Shown here: positions 1-8,462 of the stretch, piece after piece
How the letters are laid out: every line of letters starts with the position of its first letter
Position numbering within the stretch: position 1 is the stretch's first letter
Notes under the pieces: generated by a model
The model's database searches: none
What the model was told of the DNA's origin: nothing
Seen by the model: only the letters and a program-made list of their open reading frames with translations
DNA from: Planctomycetes bacterium syqfu
GTDB taxonomy: Bacteria; Planctomycetota; Phycisphaerae; Phycisphaerales; Phycisphaeraceae
Reading direction: 5' to 3'
Assembly (NCBI GenBank): GCA_020974905.1
Contig: CP087563.1
Location: 992,001 to 1,056,000, forward strand
Length of the DNA stretch: 64,000 nt
Program-made: the position numbers and the translations under genes

Positions 1-390
1 AGTGCACCATCCGTTCGCATGACGCCGTTGCAGTTTCTCTCGACCTTAACCATTGTGACCAAGACACCAAGTCAATGGATCATCCCAAGTGCCCCAATGC
101 ACCAACGGATCAACCCAATCAATCTGATATCTGTGATGAATACTCACTTGAGATGCAGGCAGATCTGTTTTATTCCCAAAGCCTGATCCATTCCCTTCGC
201 GGTCAGTGTTTGATAAATGATTGGTCACATCACCAATCACGTGATTTATCGATCACGCCCCCGCCGCCCAAGGCCTGATGTCCCTCTCAGAGTCGGCAAA
301 CCTTAAAACCAATCTCAATACTTATCATTCAAATTCCCATTGTTGGGAAGTGAACTTTTTAACTTTTGATTTATACAAGGAACAAACACA
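1..390. other. Intergenic region with a nested inverted repeat
   Basis: I see no convincing gene in this stretch. The most notable structure is a double inverted repeat at 212-250: outer arms GATAAAT/ATTTATC and inner arms GATTGGT/ACCAATC around a 6-nt loop. It could be an operator or an RNA hairpin for the small exported protein that follows, but no T-run or clear promoter goes with it. Short reading frames on both strands here have no recognisable domains or ribosome binding sites. Confidence 0.5.
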
Positions 391-645
391 ATGCGTATTT
401 TAGCAAGCTTGATTATCGTTACCGCTTTGTCTTTCGGTCTGACCTCCCTCACCACCGCTGCCCCTGAAGTCACGCAGCAGACCCAGGTGACGGAAAAGAC
501 CATGGGCGACAAGTGCACCAAGGGCAAATGCGACAAGGCCAAGGAAAAGACCGAATGCGATAAGGCCAAGACATGTGACAAAGCCAAAAACTGCGACAAG
601 TCCAAGTGCGATAAGCCCAAGGAAGACACTGTTGAGAAGAAGTAA
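391..645 (+). CDS. Small exported Lys/Cys-rich protein
   Basis: An 84-residue protein with a clear Sec signal peptide (about residues 1-23, ending near TTAA). The mature part is almost entirely Lys, Asp, Glu and Cys, built from imperfect repeats of the type C-D-K-A-K. Six cysteines sit about 5-9 residues apart in a highly charged background. This pattern resembles low-complexity metal- or polyanion-binding exported peptides, but no family was recognised and the function is unknown. A strong terminator follows about 60 bp downstream, so it is probably a monocistronic transcript. The start codon follows AAGGAAC, a plausible ribosome binding site. Metal binding is inference from composition only. 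Confidence 0.7.
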   Translation: MRILASLIIVTALSFGLTSLTTAAPEVTQQTQVTEKTMGDKCTKGKCDKAKEKTECDKAKTCDKAKNCDKSKCDKPKEDTVEKK

Positions 646-705
646 TTCTGAATCCGCATTGATTCAGAACACGATGTGATGTCCTCATAACCACATCACT
701 AAAAC

Positions 706-743
706 AAAGTCCGGCCTGAGGTTTATTCAGGTCGGACTTTTTG
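706..743 (+). terminator. Rho-independent terminator after the Lys/Cys-rich gene
   Basis: A 14-bp stem (706-719 with 727-740, one G-T pair) with a 7-nt loop is followed by a T-run. It lies between two convergent genes; the A-run on its left side lets it also serve the minus-strand acyltransferase gene. Confidence 0.85.
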
Positions 744-781
744 ATTTGTTTGATAATTGCTATGTTCAAACTGGTCGTGAA

Positions 782-2014
782 TCAAGCTGCCTTGCGCGTT
801 GGTGCAGGTTCAAGGTGCATGCTGGCTTGGGTAGTTTCTGACAGACTGAATCGACTTGGAATCCACTGATTAAAGAACCGGGCAAAGCCTCGCGAAAAGG
901 CGACAGCGGGTTTATCTGCAACAAACCACAAGCCCCAGCCTAGCACCAGTGAGCACGCTGCAAGGATGGTTGCGGTGACGATTGCCGCTGCCGAAGCCGA
1001 CATCATCTTGAGCATCAGCATATACGTCGGGTATGCAGCGGCACAGAGAAACGGCGTGTGAATCAGGTAAAGTCCAAACGAAATCTTCCCCAGGAACACC
1101 GCATAGGGACGAGCGAAAAACCGTTGCGTCACCGGCGAGAGAATCAGGTATCCCGTCAACGCGGTCGCCAGGACAAGATGCAACATCCCGCCGATATTGG
1201 GAAGTCCGATCAGATAGACAAAGCCGGTCATGGTTAGCAACGCGCCAAGCCTGGTATGCGTCAGTAACCGCGTCACCTTCTGCATCACCTGCGGCACACG
1301 TTGCCGAACCACATCCGCATTGACATACATATCACAGAGCATCGTCCCCAGGACAAACGCGTTGACCCAGAACATGTACAACCGGAAAAGCACCAAGGCG
1401 GTGATCGCGTAGATCAGCCAACGTGCCTTGTGCTTGCCGATGACACTCAGATATGCAAAGAGGAAGAACGAACCCATCAGTTCCACTTCCATCGTCCAAA
1501 GCACGCGGTTGTAGCTGGCGTCGGGATTGTAGTTAAAGAAACACTGCCAAACCGCGGTCTTGATCGCCATGAGGATGCCAGCTTCAAACTGATAATGATG
1601 CCCCAACCAGTCGGCATACGCCGGCCCGAGTTGATTGGCTAACTGCACATTGCTCATCAGTCCGCCAGCATGCAACACGTACGCAAAGAGAACCGAAACC
1701 AACACCGGCAAGAGCAATCGGGGGTAACGACGAATCGAAGCATCCGTCAACATGCTGTTGGCCTTGGCAGCATCATTCGTCGCGTGATACCGAAGCGAGA
1801 GCACAAACGCCGACATCACCCAGAACAGCCACACTGCGAAGTTCCCATCGTAAAACGCTTCGATAAACGGCTTGAAAGTCGGGCCAACCCAACTGTTGAG
1901 TCGATCAATCGGCACGATGAAAAACATCAAATGCAGATGGGTCAAAACCACCACAAACGCTGCGATACCACGCAGCCCTTCCAGATAAGCCAGTTTGCCT
2001 GCTTGCTGATTCAA
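782..2014 (-). CDS. Acyltransferase 3 family membrane protein (OafA/YrhL-like)
   Basis: A 410-residue polytopic membrane protein of the acyltransferase 3 family. These enzymes transfer acetyl or other acyl groups to sugars or lipids of the envelope. The N-terminal hallmark YLEGLRGIAAFVVVLTH is present at about residues 10-26, including the family Arg and His on the first helix. About ten further hydrophobic segments follow and the length is typical. The acceptor cannot be read from the sequence; surface polysaccharide is most likely. It stands alone, convergent with the small exported protein gene. Confidence 0.88.
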   Translation of the reverse strand: MNQQAGKLAYLEGLRGIAAFVVVLTHLHLMFFIVPIDRLNSWVGPTFKPFIEAFYDGNFAVWLFWVMSAFVLSLRYHATNDAAKANSMLTDASIRRYPRLLLPVLVSVLFAYVLHAGGLMSNVQLANQLGPAYADWLGHHYQFEAGILMAIKTAVWQCFFNYNPDASYNRVLWTMEVELMGSFFLFAYLSVIGKHKARWLIYAITALVLFRLYMFWVNAFVLGTMLCDMYVNADVVRQRVPQVMQKVTRLLTHTRLGALLTMTGFVYLIGLPNIGGMLHLVLATALTGYLILSPVTQRFFARPYAVFLGKISFGLYLIHTPFLCAAAYPTYMLMLKMMSASAAAIVTATILAACSLVLGWGLWFVADKPAVAFSRGFARFFNQWIPSRFSLSETTQASMHLEPAPTRKAA

Positions 2015-2248
2015 TTCAGACTCTCCTTGGGCAAGTGATGCACATGGTGCATCATGTCAATGCAACAACAGCCCCCGGTGTCTATCAATATCGACACAGA
2101 AAGATGAGATTTGCCAATGGGCGTAATGGAGTTCCGATAGAAAAGCACTCTTTAAAGCAAATCATCATGACCAATCTATTATTGGACATTGCTCAGCTGC
2201 CAAGGGAACACAAGGAAATTAGTTAAAATAAGCGAATAAACATAAAAA

Positions 2249-2737
2249 CTAGTCTTTAGATGAATTTGTCGGGACAGTTAATGTAATTAGGACACTGGAA
2301 ATAAAAGCTCCTAAAAATCCCAAGCCTGCATCTCTAAAATATTTTCTAACTAGCTGTCTTTTAATTTCAATTCGGATCAAATTACGAAATGTTTTGGGAG
2401 TATACCGATTTTTAATTATCGCCTGATATTCAGACAATCTAAAATCCATCTCTTCAGGTTCTACATCCAATAAAATTGGAATGACATTCTTTCTCATTGC
2501 AACAGCTACGGAAATTTCATGTTTCACGTTATCTGATTTCAGCGCATTCTCACTCACCAGTATCCAAACTGCATTACTATCCCTCAATGAGTTATCAATA
2601 CGAGAGTTCCATTTATCACCTGGTCTTAGTGATTTAAAATCTAAAAAATAATCTAACCCTGCTCTTTCAAAATATTTCGATAATTTGTCTGCAATTCTAT
2701 TATCAAATTTGCTGTGAGATACAAATATATCAGGCAT
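2249..2737 (-). CDS. TIR-domain protein with C-terminal membrane helix
   Basis: A 162-residue protein made of one TIR domain (about residues 3-130) and a single hydrophobic segment (about 138-155). The first strand IFVSHS (4-9), the BB-loop region around residues 34-43 and an Asn-x-x-x-Glu-Ile-x-x-Ala helix with Glu74 are visible. Glu74 is in the place of the catalytic glutamate of NAD-cleaving TIR domains. The gene is much more AT-rich than its neighbours and has no partner gene nearby, which suggests acquisition by transfer. Bacterial TIR proteins often act in phage defence by degrading NAD+, but a membrane-anchored solitary TIR could also be an adaptor or effector. TIR assignment is firm; enzymatic role is inference. 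Confidence 0.85.
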   Translation of the reverse strand: MPDIFVSHSKFDNRIADKLSKYFERAGLDYFLDFKSLRPGDKWNSRIDNSLRDSNAVWILVSENALKSDNVKHEISVAVAMRKNVIPILLDVEPEEMDFRLSEYQAIIKNRYTPKTFRNLIRIEIKRQLVRKYFRDAGLGFLGAFISSVLITLTVPTNSSKD

Positions 2738-2774
2738 AATCCCCCCATTTTCCCGTTTACCTAGATAATATGAA

Positions 2775-4796
2775 TTACTCGCCTCGTTCAGCCCATTCTT
2801 CTTCGAGCGGTCCGAGTTCCTTGGTCAGCGCTTCGTGTTTATCCTGGAGTTCGGAAAAGAGTTTGTGATCCTTGTAGGTGTCGGGATCAGCGAGTTTGGC
2901 ATCGAGGTCCGCGATCTCTTCTTCGATCTGCATGATGCGATTTTCGAGTTTCTCCTGACTCATCTTGGAGACGGCGCCGCGATTGGTGGACTTGTTCTTG
3001 TTCTTGTCCTTGTCCTTACCCTTGGACTTTTGTACCTGCTTTGTCTCCTGAGCCTTGGCTGCTTCCTTTGCCTTGGCTTGGACGGCAGCTTGTCGGGCGT
3101 CTTCCTCGGCTTTACGTGCAGCCTGCTCTTTGGCTTTCTCACTCTGGGCTTCGAGGTATTCGGTGTAGTTGCCCCAGAAATGTTTGACGCCACCTTTACC
3201 ATCAAGGATCAGCAGTTGGTTGACCAGTGCATCAAGCAGCCAACGGTCATGGCTGATGAGAATCAGTGTGCCCCCCCCGCGTGCCTGATCACCCCAACCT
3301 GAAGGTTCAGCGGTGAAGAGCCGGGCAGCTTCTTCCAGACGTTCAGCGGAGAGCACATCCAGGTGGTTGGTCGGTTCGTCAAGGACAAGCAGGTTATGTG
3401 TGCCAGCAATCATCGCAGCCAACGCCACACGCGAGCGCTCTCCGCCTGAGAGTGAGCCCAGCGTTTTATCCTGATCATCACCGGAGAACATGAACGCGCC
3501 CGCCATCTCGCGCGCCAGTTGACCGTTTTCGTTTGGCATGCGACGTGTCAAATATTCGACGATTGTTTGATCTGCACGCATGTCATCGTGGACCTGCTTG
3601 AAGTGTCCGACGAGAACCTGCGAACCGAGTTTGGCGTGACCACTGCTGGCTTCCTGTTCACCAAGCATGCAACGCACAAGCGTGGATTTGCCTGCACCGT
3701 TGGGACCGATGATGCCGATGCGATCACCACGGCGGATGATGACATTCAGATGATCAAAGAGTTTTTTCTTCCCATCGTCATAGCTCTTGGACAAACCTTC
3801 GACACTGAGCACCTGGTCACCGGAACGCGGCGGGGCTGGCAGTTGCAGGTTCATCACATCAAGCTCGATGGGACGCTCGGTGAGTTCATTACTGATGAAA
3901 CGCTGCAGACGGTTTTCCCGACCGCGTGCCTGCTTGGCGCGTTGGCCTGCCTTGTAGCGGTCGATGAAGTTTTTCTCCTGGCGGATTTTGTCCTGCTGTT
4001 TTTCGTAGACACGCTGAGCAACCATGCGACGTTCGGCGCGGAGCTCGGTGAACTTCTGATAGTTACCCGGATACTCAAAAACCCGGCCGATTTCGACTTC
4101 GTAGATTTTGCTCACCACGCGATCAAGCAACCAACGGTCATGGCTGATGAGCACCACCGCACCGGGATAACTGGAGAGATATTCCTCAAGCCAGATGCGC
4201 CCTGCAATGTCCAGGTGGTTGGTGGGTTCGTCGAGCAGCAACAAGTCAGGCTTGGACAACAGCAACTTGGCTAGCGCCAAACGACCGCGCTGTCCGCCGG
4301 AGAGATCTTTGACTTTGACGTTGAAAGTTTCATCCCCAAGCCCAAGGCCGTGCAGCGCCTGTTCAATCTGGTGATCGACTGCATAGCCACCTGCAGCCTG
4401 CATCTGGTGTTCGACATGCTCGTAACGCTTGAGCAGTTTTTCGAGTTCCTCGCCTTCGGACTCTGCCATGGCGTGGGAGATTTCATCCAACTCAGCATGA
4501 AGCTTTTCCAACTCCGCAAAGACCCCCTGGGCTTCTTCGCGCAGCGTGTGTTCGAGGTTAAGCTTGGGGTCCTGATGGAGATACCCGACGGTGCTGCCAC
4601 GCGCCAGTTGAATCTGCCCTTCATCGGGCTTCATATTGTTGAGGCCTGCAATGAGTTTCATGAGCGTGCTCTTGCCCTGGCCGTTGCGTCCGACCATGCC
4701 CACATGCTCGCCCTGTTCCAAGGTCATATTGGCGCCATCGAGAACGATGTGATCGCCATAGCCAAACCGCAGATTTGCAACACTTAAAATCGCCAT
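2775..4796 (-). CDS. ABC-F family ATPase (Uup-like)
   Basis: A 673-residue soluble protein with two ABC ATPase domains and no membrane segments, the architecture of ABC-F proteins, which act on ribosomes or in DNA maintenance. Walker A GRNGQGKS is at 36-43 and a second GPNGAGKS lies in the middle. Both signature sequences (LSGGQRGR and LSGGERSR) and both LDEPTNHLD Walker B/D-loop motifs are intact. The linker between domains is charged and helical. The C-terminal 130 residues are Lys/Glu/Ala-rich with a final coiled coil (about 600-670), like the DNA-binding tail of Uup. Exact subfamily is uncertain, so no symbol is given. Confidence 0.9.
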   Translation of the reverse strand: MAILSVANLRFGYGDHIVLDGANMTLEQGEHVGMVGRNGQGKSTLMKLIAGLNNMKPDEGQIQLARGSTVGYLHQDPKLNLEHTLREEAQGVFAELEKLHAELDEISHAMAESEGEELEKLLKRYEHVEHQMQAAGGYAVDHQIEQALHGLGLGDETFNVKVKDLSGGQRGRLALAKLLLSKPDLLLLDEPTNHLDIAGRIWLEEYLSSYPGAVVLISHDRWLLDRVVSKIYEVEIGRVFEYPGNYQKFTELRAERRMVAQRVYEKQQDKIRQEKNFIDRYKAGQRAKQARGRENRLQRFISNELTERPIELDVMNLQLPAPPRSGDQVLSVEGLSKSYDDGKKKLFDHLNVIIRRGDRIGIIGPNGAGKSTLVRCMLGEQEASSGHAKLGSQVLVGHFKQVHDDMRADQTIVEYLTRRMPNENGQLAREMAGAFMFSGDDQDKTLGSLSGGERSRVALAAMIAGTHNLLVLDEPTNHLDVLSAERLEEAARLFTAEPSGWGDQARGGGTLILISHDRWLLDALVNQLLILDGKGGVKHFWGNYTEYLEAQSEKAKEQAARKAEEDARQAAVQAKAKEAAKAQETKQVQKSKGKDKDKNKNKSTNRGAVSKMSQEKLENRIMQIEEEIADLDAKLADPDTYKDHKLFSELQDKHEALTKELGPLEEEWAERGE

Positions 4797-4869
4797 AGAC
4801 GGAACAGATTAAATGGGATTGACAGTGTTGGCAAGGGGTTGGTTCTTTGTTATTCGGATCAAAAAATGA

Positions 4870-5022
4870 TTAGAGCGTTTCAAATCATTAATCTCATGCC
4901 ATCTCTCATTTCATCATTCCCGCGAAGGCGGGAATCCAGTGGCATTCTGGTGACGCTTGCATATCTCACTGGACTCCCGCCAGCGCGGGAGTGACGGAAG
5001 TTGGAGATGAATGATTTGAACG
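4870..5022. repeat. MITE-like palindromic repeat, copy 1
   Basis: An imperfect palindrome about 150 bp long. The left end TTAGAGCGTTTCAAATCATT is mirrored on the right by AATGATTTGAACG, although the final GCTCTAA is lost. The core (4912-4996) has arms of the type TCATTCCCGCG...GGCGGGAATCCAGTGG. Three other copies lie at 9253-9344 (reversed), 41255-41416 (same direction) and 46772-46856 (reversed). It encodes nothing, and the rest of the 4797-5157 gap shows no other feature. Confidence 0.85.
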
Positions 5023-5157
5023 GCACCTGCAGGCTGATGCCAAGGTGCGAAGATCACGTCGGTTGCGATGAAAGACAAATATCATCTTGCCTGTCATAAC
5101 AGGTCTCAAAGGCAACTCTACACGTCTGAGACATTTGCGTGTACAATTCTGATCAGA

Positions 5158-6123
5158 ATGTCTAACCCTGCAATCGAACTTATCATCTGGACCGACGCCA
5201 ACCGGGTTCCTTTGGCCAAGGCCATCATCGACCAACTTGCTGACCGGGCCACGTTTCTTGCTGTGGGCGGTGATCGTCAGGCAGCGGTGACGGACTTGGC
5301 GCGTGATCTGGACTTGCCGTTTGATGATGATCTGCGGAAGCTCATTATTGACCATCCCCCTGCTGGGTTGTTGCTGCTATCCAATGAGGAAGTGTCGATC
5401 AAGGAGCTGACAGCCAGTGCGGAGGATCAGATGATGGTCCACGCGATCGAACCGGTGACGAGCACGATTCCGCAGGTGAATCCGACGACGATCCAATGTG
5501 GCTTACTGCCCCGCTTTGAGCAATGCTCGGGCTGGGCGCAGGCAGCGGACCCGCTTTCGTCACTGGGGCAATTGGATCAGATCCACTACAACAATTTGAG
5601 TCCACAAACGGATGCTTCGCTTTTCGCCAAGTTGGTCGATAGTTGGGAACACATTTTGAGCATGGTGGAAATGCCCACCGATGTCGATGCGGTGCTCACC
5701 AGCAACGTTGCCATCCCCGAGAGTCTGGAAAAAATCACCGGGCATCTGTCCATTCAGGCACGCCTTGCCAGCGGTGGCTGTATCCAGATGGTCCTCAGCG
5801 ATCAGGCTGCCATGTCGCGGCGTCAGATGATGCTGCTTGGCAATGACGGTCAGATTCTCGTCACCGACACGCAATACCAACTCTACCAACCCGATGGCAC
5901 GCTCATCGACCAATGGGAAAGCACCGACGCCCCGCCGAGCTATGCACAGCTCATCGCAGAGAACTGGTTCGAGGTGCTCAACAAGCCCTATGCCCAGGTC
6001 GCAGATGAAGAAGTCCGACTCAAGCGGCGTAAGGCTGCGTTGGGGTGTGCGCATGCCTGTTTGATCAGTGCCCGCACCGGTGAGTCGGAGACACCGGGGC
6101 GCGTGTTGGAGTTGCAGGTTTAA
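5158..6123 (+). CDS. Gfo/Idh/MocA-like hypothetical protein
   Basis: A 321-residue protein. The ATG at 5158 is preferred over an upstream in-frame start at 5068 because the extra residues lie next to the repeat element and have no family look. The order of features resembles an oxidoreductase of the Gfo/Idh/MocA type: a short alpha/beta N-terminus ending in a strand GLLLLS (about 75-80), and later a beta-rich part with GHLSIQARLASGGCIQMVL. The glycine-rich NAD(P)-binding motif at the N-terminus is absent, so if related it is probably not a normal dehydrogenase. The similarity is weak and the function is unknown. Confidence 0.5.
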   Translation: MSNPAIELIIWTDANRVPLAKAIIDQLADRATFLAVGGDRQAAVTDLARDLDLPFDDDLRKLIIDHPPAGLLLLSNEEVSIKELTASAEDQMMVHAIEPVTSTIPQVNPTTIQCGLLPRFEQCSGWAQAADPLSSLGQLDQIHYNNLSPQTDASLFAKLVDSWEHILSMVEMPTDVDAVLTSNVAIPESLEKITGHLSIQARLASGGCIQMVLSDQAAMSRRQMMLLGNDGQILVTDTQYQLYQPDGTLIDQWESTDAPPSYAQLIAENWFEVLNKPYAQVADEEVRLKRRKAALGCAHACLISARTGESETPGRVLELQV

Positions 6124-6460
6124 GAGCGCCATTGGTCCCGGGGACTAAAGTCCCGCGGGCTTTAATGTGCATGCGTTGCTCGATGGCATCGATGTATCGG
6201 GTTGCGTCGGAAGTTTTGTTTCTGATTCACCTTGACAAGCTTAGAAACATATCGATAATACCCATCTGCCTGTGATCCAGGCCGACTGTGACAAGGTTAA
6301 GTCAATTTTTCGTAACTGCTTGATTGACAAGACCGTGGCACAGACAAAAGCGTCTTGCATCCTTAGCCGGCTTGCTTGATGCCTCAGCCAGGATCAGGTG
6401 CCGGCTCCCTTCAATTCGATCATTCTTATGATCGGCTTCGCTGGGTGGCGGAGTAAGCAT
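6124..6460. other. Intergenic region upstream of tRNA-Gln
   Basis: No protein gene is supported here. A GC-rich hairpin-like sequence (GGGACTAAAGTCCC) follows the upstream stop codon and may end that transcript, though it lacks a T-run. Further on lies a sigma70-like promoter, listed separately. A minus-strand reading frame across this region and the tRNA is a shadow of the tRNA gene. Confidence 0.5.
6232..6259 (+). promoter_or_regulatory. Putative sigma70-type promoter
   Basis: TTGACA at 6232-6237 is followed after 16 bp by GATAAT at 6254-6259. It points toward tRNA-Gln and the glmU-prs operon, about 200 bp upstream of the tRNA. Confidence 0.5.
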
Positions 6461-6531
6461 TGGCCCGTGGTGTAATGGCAACACTCCAGTTTTTGGTACT
6501 GGCATTCCTGGTTCGAGTCCAGGCGGGCTAG
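6461..6531 (+). tRNA. tRNA-Gln (anticodon TTG)
   Basis: A cloverleaf can be drawn: acceptor stem TGGCCCG/CGGGCTA (one G-T pair), anticodon arm CCAGT-TTTTGGT-ACTGG with anticodon TTG, and T-arm CCTGG-TTCGAGT-CCAGG. The anticodon reads CAA (and CAG by wobble), giving glutamine. CCA is not encoded. A short T-run follows directly. Confidence 0.93.
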
Positions 6532-6575
6532 CTTTTTTCATCAAACGATACACGGTCACCCAGGAACTTTTGATC

Positions 6576-7355
6576 ATGAATGATCAGGCCCGTCAACCGA
6601 TTGATCCTCCCGTCGATGCCATCATCATGGCAGCAGGCAAAGGCACCCGCATGAACAGCGAGCTGCCCAAGGTGCTGCTGGATGTCTATGGCAAGCCGAT
6701 GGTCCAATGGGTCGTCGATGCCTGTCTCCTAGCCGGATGCGAGCGCGTGATCGTGGTCATCGGCTTTAAGGGTGATCAGGTCAAAGCTGCCCTTTCCCAA
6801 TATGAGCAGTGTTACTTTGTCGAACAAACGCAGCAACTGGGTACCGGCCATGCCGTCATGATGGCCAAGGACCTTTTTGATCCGTCAGCCTCGCGCGATG
6901 TCTTCGTGCTCGGTGGTGACGGTCCGCTGATTCGTGCACAGACCTTGGATCAACTGTTACAGGTTCACCGCGATGGTACTTTCCCCGCCACCCTCGCGAC
7001 GGCCGTGATTGATGATCCGACCGGCTACGGCCGCGTGATCCGCGACAGCGATAACACGTTTAAAGCGATTGTTGAACAGAAAGACGCCACGGAAGAACAA
7101 TTGGCAGTACACGAGGTGAATCCCAGTTACTACTGCTTCAAGTCCGACGCGCTGTTTGCCAAGCTTTCGCAAATCAAGCCCAACAACCAGCAGGGAGAAT
7201 ATTACCTGACGGATGTGCCGGGCATTCTCAAGTCCGAGGGAAATGCCGTGGGCGTCGTGGATGCGGTGCCCAAGGATGACGTGCTGAGTATTAACACGCG
7301 TGAGCAGCTTGCGGAAGTGGACCGCATTTTACAAACGCGAATGGCCCAAAAGTGA
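6576..7355 (+). CDS. GlmU-type N-acetylglucosamine-1-phosphate uridylyltransferase (N-terminal domain only)
   Basis: A 259-residue nucleotidyltransferase like the N-terminal half of GlmU, which makes UDP-GlcNAc from UTP and GlcNAc-1-phosphate for peptidoglycan precursors. The signature AAGKGTRMNSELPKVLLD is at about residues 15-32, and the GGDGPLI motif and the E-x-N-P-S-Y-Y segment follow. The left-handed beta-helix acetyltransferase domain of full GlmU is missing, so acetylation of GlcN-1-P must be done elsewhere. The ATG at 6576 has AGGAA 9-10 bp upstream; an in-frame TTG at 6570 is less likely. It heads the run glmU-prs-rplY-pth, a gene order known from other bacteria. Confidence 0.85.
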   Translation: MNDQARQPIDPPVDAIIMAAGKGTRMNSELPKVLLDVYGKPMVQWVVDACLLAGCERVIVVIGFKGDQVKAALSQYEQCYFVEQTQQLGTGHAVMMAKDLFDPSASRDVFVLGGDGPLIRAQTLDQLLQVHRDGTFPATLATAVIDDPTGYGRVIRDSDNTFKAIVEQKDATEEQLAVHEVNPSYYCFKSDALFAKLSQIKPNNQQGEYYLTDVPGILKSEGNAVGVVDAVPKDDVLSINTREQLAEVDRILQTRMAQK

Positions 7356-7369
7356 TTGGGGAATAAATC

Positions 7370-8353
7370 ATGAGCCGTGCTGATCGGGATGAACTTAAAA
7401 TTTTCTGCGGGCGTGCCTCGCGTGACCTGGCGGAGCGCATCTGCCGCTACCTGGACTTGCCTCTGGGTCAGGGTCATACGGACATGTTCCCGGATGGCGA
7501 ATTGATCGTGAAGATCGAGGAAGACGTCCGTGGCCGCGACTGCTTTGTTGTGCAGTCAAGCTACCACCCGGTCAATGCGCATTTGATGGAGATGTTGATT
7601 TACATCGACTGTCTGCGTCGCGCTTCAGCCAAACGGATCACCGCGGTGATTCCTTACATGGGTTACGCCCGTCAGGATCGCAAGGATGAAGGTCGCACAC
7701 CGATCACCGCCAAGCTGGTTGCGAATTTGATCTCGCACGCCGGTGCCGACCGCGTTGTTGCGATGGACTTACATGCCGCACAAATCCAGGGCTTTTTCGA
7801 CATCCCCGTAGATCACCTTAACGCTTCACCAGTCATCGTCCGTCACCTGATGGGCATGCGTGAAGAACTCGGTGACATCGTGCTTGTGAGTCCCGACGTG
7901 GGTAACGTCAAGACCGCCAAAGCCTACGCCAACTGGCTCGGTGGCGATCTTGCCATCGTCGACAAACGTCGCAAGTCTGGCACGGAAGTCGAGTCTGCCA
8001 ACCTCATCGGTGAAGTCAAAGGCAAGACCGTCATCATGGCGGATGACATGATCTCAACCGCAGGCACCATGTGCGAAGCGGCCAAGCTGGTCATGGAACG
8101 TGGCGCCAAACAGGTCATCGCCTGTTGTACCCATGCCGTCCTCGTCGGTCTGGCCATGGAACGTCTTGCTGAATCACCCATCAGCAAGATCCTCATCACC
8201 GACACCATCCCGGCTGGCACCCGCTGCAAGCCCATCGAAGACAAGATCGTTCAACTGAGTGTCGATGAAATCCTCGGCGAAGCCATTCACCGTATCCATC
8301 ACAACTCATCCGTGTCGAGCCTGTTCCGTACCTTCTCGACCGCTCCCCGTTAA
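7370..8353 (+). CDS. prs: Ribose-phosphate pyrophosphokinase
   Basis: A 327-residue enzyme that makes PRPP from ribose 5-phosphate and ATP for nucleotide, His and Trp synthesis. The divalent-cation/PRPP-binding stretch VVAMDLHAAQIQGFFDIP and the PRPP loop VIMADDMISTAGT are present, as is the N-terminal FPDGE motif. The length fits the class I enzyme. It starts 14 bp after the glmU-like gene with a GGGGA ribosome binding site, so the two are cotranscribed. Confidence 0.95.
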   Translation: MSRADRDELKIFCGRASRDLAERICRYLDLPLGQGHTDMFPDGELIVKIEEDVRGRDCFVVQSSYHPVNAHLMEMLIYIDCLRRASAKRITAVIPYMGYARQDRKDEGRTPITAKLVANLISHAGADRVVAMDLHAAQIQGFFDIPVDHLNASPVIVRHLMGMREELGDIVLVSPDVGNVKTAKAYANWLGGDLAIVDKRRKSGTEVESANLIGEVKGKTVIMADDMISTAGTMCEAAKLVMERGAKQVIACCTHAVLVGLAMERLAESPISKILITDTIPAGTRCKPIEDKIVQLSVDEILGEAIHRIHHNSSVSSLFRTFSTAPR

Positions 8354-8462
8354 CCCCTCCGAAAACCCCCGGAAGTTTTCACAGAGAATTCGAAACTTGC
8401 CGGATTAAGAACATAAACATCCAGTCAACAAAAAAGACAGAACAAAGAAAAGGATAAACACT

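Noticed and set aside
3519-4274. 251-codon plus-strand frame inside the ABC-F gene
   Set aside because: It is antisense to a well supported ATPase and shows no domain.
6302-6577. Minus-strand 91-codon open frame over tRNA-Gln
   Set aside because: It is a reverse-complement reading of the tRNA and its neighbourhood, with no ribosome binding site or domain.
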